Position numbers and translations under genes: made by a program
Shown here: positions 12,933-14,698 of the stretch, piece after piece
Numbering within the stretch: position 1 is the stretch's first letter
How the letters are laid out: each line of letters starts with the position of its first letter
The notes under the pieces: generated by a model
Seen by the model: only the letters and a program-made list of their open reading frames with translations
What the model was told of the DNA's origin: nothing
Databases searched by the model: none
Assembly (NCBI GenBank): GCA_051744605.1
Contig: JBNJDE010000052.1
Coordinates: 1-14,698 of the forward strand
Origin: Halanaeroarchaeum sp051744605
GTDB taxonomy: Archaea; Halobacteriota; Halobacteria; Halobacteriales; Halobacteriaceae
Direction: 5' to 3'
DNA: 14,698 bases

Positions 12933-14180
12933 TCAGTTCTCGTCGGGTCGGTCGCCGAGAACGCCCGCCTCGTAGAGGTCGTCGACGGTCTCGGCGTCGT
13001 ACCCGAGTTCGGCGAGGACCTCGTCGGTGTGCTCGCCGAGCAGCGGCGGGTGGCCCCATATCTCCGTCGGCGTTCGGGAGAAGTGCATCGGGCTCCCCGC
13101 CATCTCCACCTCCCCCGCCGTCGGGTGGGGGACGGACTCGCGCATCCCGCGGGCGAGCACCTGCGGGTTCGAGAAGATCTGTTCCATGTTCTTCACGTCG
13201 CTCGCGGGGACGTCGTGGTCGTCGAGGCGGGAGAGCAGGGTCTCGGTCTCGACGGAGCGGAGTTCCTCGGCGAGCAGCGGATCGAGGTCCTCCCGGTTCT
13301 CGACGCGGTCCGCGTTCGTCGCGAAGCGGTCGTCGTCGACGAGGTCTTCGCGGTCGATGGCGCGACAGAACCGCGGCCAGATGTTCTCGGACCCGACGGC
13401 CACGACGACGTAGCCGTCCTCGGTCTCGAAGGCCTGATAGGGGGCGATGGTCGGGTGCTTGCTGCCCATCCGACCGGGACTCTCGCCCGTCGCGAAGTAG
13501 TTCGACGCCATGTAGGACATCCAGGCGACCTGTCCGTCGAGGAGGCTCACGTCGACCTTCTGGCCGGTGCCGTCGCCGAGTTCGCGTTCGAACAGCGCCG
13601 CCAGGGTCGCCTGGGCGGCGTACATCCCCGCACCGATGTCGGCGATGGCGACGCCGACCCGGACTGGTGGCCCGTCCTCGATACCCGTAATCGACATTAG
13701 GCCGCCCTCGGCCTGCATCATGATGTCGTAGGCCGGTCGGTCGGTGTCCGGCCCCCACTCGCCGTAGCCCGAGAGGCCCACGTAGACGAGACCTGGGTTG
13801 TCCTCGCGGAGGGCCTCGTAGCCCAGTCCCCACTTCTCCATGGTGCCGACCCGGAAGTTCTCGACGAGGACGTCGGCCTCCCGGGCCAGGTCGCGGAAGA
13901 CGGTCTTCCCCTCGTCGGTCGAGAGGTCGAGCGTGACCGAGCGCTTGTTGCGGTTGACGCTCATGTAGTAGGCGCTCTCTTCGGCGTCGCCGTACCGGGG
14001 CGGGTGCCAGGCACGGGTCTGATCGCCGGACCCCGGCCGTTCGATCTTGATGACGTCCGCGCCGAGGTCGCCGAGTTGCATCGTCATGAACGGCCCGACG
14101 AGCACGCGGCTGGCGTCGAGGACGGTGATGCCGTCCAGCGGGCCGGTGTCGCCTTCGGGGTGTTCTGCTTCGCCTACCAT
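12933..14180 (-). CDS. Class III (CaiB/BaiF) CoA-transferase
   Basis: Class III transferases form interlocked dimers and exchange CoA between acids through an aspartyl-CoA intermediate. The 415-residue product has the family N-terminus (LDGITVLDASRVLVGPFMTM), the SVNRNKRSVTLDL block at 74-86 and the catalytic Asp at 152 (RPAYDIMMQAEGG). The C-terminal ends in GEHTDEVLAELGY. The frame is open upstream to 14420, but similarity begins at the ATG at 14180. A glutaryl-CoA-dehydrogenase-like gene lies directly upstream on the same strand. In animals and bacteria a CaiB-family enzyme provides glutaryl-CoA (succinyl-CoA:glutarate CoA-transferase), so a glutarate or related dicarboxylate role is a reasonable but unproved guess. 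Confidence 0.9.
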   Translation of the reverse strand: MVGEAEHPEGDTGPLDGITVLDASRVLVGPFMTMQLGDLGADVIKIERPGSGDQTRAWHPPRYGDAEESAYYMSVNRNKRSVTLDLSTDEGKTVFRDLAREADVLVENFRVGTMEKWGLGYEALREDNPGLVYVGLSGYGEWGPDTDRPAYDIMMQAEGGLMSITGIEDGPPVRVGVAIADIGAGMYAAQATLAALFERELGDGTGQKVDVSLLDGQVAWMSYMASNYFATGESPGRMGSKHPTIAPYQAFETEDGYVVVAVGSENIWPRFCRAIDREDLVDDDRFATNADRVENREDLDPLLAEELRSVETETLLSRLDDHDVPASDVKNMEQIFSNPQVLARGMRESVPHPTAGEVEMAGSPMHFSRTPTEIWGHPPLLGEHTDEVLAELGYDAETVDDLYEAGVLGDRPDEN

Positions 14181-14302
14181 GGTAAGCGTCTCTTCATTCT
14201 TCGATGTCGAGATTCGGTCGGTGGCGATGTACGACGTGTATTCGCCACTTCGTTGCATTCGGCGACCGAGTGGTCCGAAGGACCCGGTAGGTCGCCGATT
14301 CG

Positions 14303-14321
14303 CCGAGCGCGGAGCGCTCGG
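14303..14321. repeat. Hairpin: 8-bp perfect stem, 3-base loop
   Basis: CCGAGCGC and GCGCTCGG flank GGA. The stem is very stable but lacks an adjacent T-run, so it is not an obvious terminator. It may be an RNA-processing structure or a small dispersed repeat. Confidence 0.5.
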
Positions 14322-14384
14322 GGCGAGGAGCGACCGTCGCGCGATAACGGCGCCCGGCGGGAGCGACGACGCCTTTTGGTGAAG

Positions 14385-14425
14385 CTTTTGTCGAGGGCGT
14401 GCGGAGCGCGCCCGCAGCACAAAAG
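14385..14425 (-). terminator. Stem-loop directly after the acyl-CoA dehydrogenase stop, candidate terminator
   Basis: Outer arms CTTTTGT (14385-14391) and ACAAAAG (14419-14425) enclose an inner GGGCG/CGCCC stem (14395-14399 and 14409-14413). On the minus strand it starts two bases after the stop codon and ends in TTTTG-like runs, with a further CCAAAAGG beyond. T-rich 3' ends are known in haloarchaeal termination, so this is a plausible transcript end. Confidence 0.4.
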
Positions 14426-14427
14426 GT

Positions 14428-14698
14428 TCATTCGAAGGCAGGGATGCCGGTGAGGTCCTGGCCGAGGATGAGCGAGTGGATGTCGTGGGTGCCCTCGTAG
14501 GTGTAGACGGTCTCCATGTTGGTCATGTGCCGCATGGGCGAGTAGTCGGCGGTGATGCCGTTACCGCCGAGCATCTCGCGGGCGATCCGGGATTGATCAC
14601 GGGCCATGCGGACGTTGTTGCGCTTGGCCATGGAGACCTGCTGTGGGGTGAGGTCGCCGCGCTCTTTGAGGTCGGCGAGGCGGTGGGCGAGGAGTTCG
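14428..14698 (-). CDS. Acyl-CoA dehydrogenase C-terminus, glutaryl-CoA dehydrogenase-like (5' end outside window)
   Basis: About 89 C-terminal residues are visible, in frame from 14697. They contain the C-terminal helical domain of FAD-dependent acyl-CoA dehydrogenases: MAKRNNVRMA, EMLGGNGITADYSPMRHM and the ending TYEGTHDIHSLILGQDLTGI with a terminal PAFE. The TYEGTHDIH block holds the catalytic-base Glu, and this ending closely resembles glutaryl-CoA dehydrogenase, which oxidises and decarboxylates glutaryl-CoA to crotonyl-CoA. Because the substrate-pocket residues lie outside the window, a different acyl-CoA substrate cannot be excluded. The gene precedes the class III CoA-transferase on the same strand, separated by 247 bp with a possible terminator. 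Confidence 0.88.
   Translation of the reverse strand, partial: ELLAHRLADLKERGDLTPQQVSMAKRNNVRMARDQSRIAREMLGGNGITADYSPMRHMTNMETVYTYEGTHDIHSLILGQDLTGIPAFE

Larger units (their letters stand above)
14181..14427. other. 247-bp intergenic region with two GC-rich hairpins
   Basis: No gene was recognised. The half next to 14427 holds two inverted repeats built of GAGCG/GCGCGGAGCG-like motifs that recur in haloarchaeal intergenic DNA. The half next to 14180 should carry the promoter of the class III CoA-transferase, but no convincing TATA box was found. Confidence 0.5.

Noticed and set aside
11608..13700. Long plus-strand open frames (357 and 346 codons) opposite the two CoA-transferases
   Set aside because: They are shadows of genes with clear catalytic motifs on the minus strand.
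14181..14420. Upstream extension of the class III CoA-transferase
   Set aside because: The extension is Arg/Ser-rich with no family similarity and contains the intergenic hairpins.

Overview
This window reads as a haloarchaeal chromosome or large replicon (class Halobacteria). GC is very high, the proteins are rich in Asp and Glu, several gene starts carry an AT-rich TATA-like box about 25-30 bases upstream of the ATG with little or no leader, and the transporter lipoprotein has a twin-arginine signal plus lipobox and a long Asp/Gly linker. No rRNA, tRNA, CRISPR array, insertion sequence, phage gene or transcription regulator was found. Coding is dense; the longest gaps are 14181-14427 (247 bases), 7604-7831 (228) and 12733-12932 (200).

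Region 1 (1-2098) holds three enzymes that make the nickel-pincer nucleotide (NPN) cofactor of lactate racemase: larC (minus, cut by the window edge, with a very His-rich insert), larB (plus, divergent from larC) and larE (minus, convergent with larB). Region 2 (2167-7603) is a catabolic cluster. Two different mandelate racemase/enolase-superfamily genes overlap by one base on the minus strand and read toward larE. Divergent from them is a LarA-family (DUF2088) gene, the expected user of the NPN cofactor. It is followed by a short-chain dehydrogenase-like gene, a 21-codon ORF and a fumarylacetoacetate-hydrolase-family gene, the last three chained by ATGA overlaps.

Region 3 (7832-11245) is a TAXI-type TRAP transporter: Tat-exported lipoprotein receptor, fused permease and a coupled 70-residue single-span membrane protein. 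Region 4 (11242-14698, all minus) is a CoA module: an acetyl-CoA hydrolase/transferase-family protein, a class III (CaiB/BaiF) CoA-transferase and the C-terminus of a glutaryl-CoA-dehydrogenase-like acyl-CoA dehydrogenase.

Working hypothesis (inference): the TRAP system imports an organic or sugar acid. The LarA homologue racemises or epimerises its 2-hydroxy carbon using NPN made by LarB/LarE/LarC. The enolase-superfamily enzymes dehydrate it to a 2-keto-3-deoxy acid, and the SDR and FAH-family enzymes complete a diketo-hydrolase type cleavage to pyruvate plus a hydroxy acid. Joining a nickel-pincer epimerase, its whole cofactor pathway and sugar-acid dehydratases in one archaeal locus is the most interesting feature. 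The substrate cannot be read from the sequence. Region 4 may belong to the same pathway or be an independent acyl-CoA route such as glutarate use.
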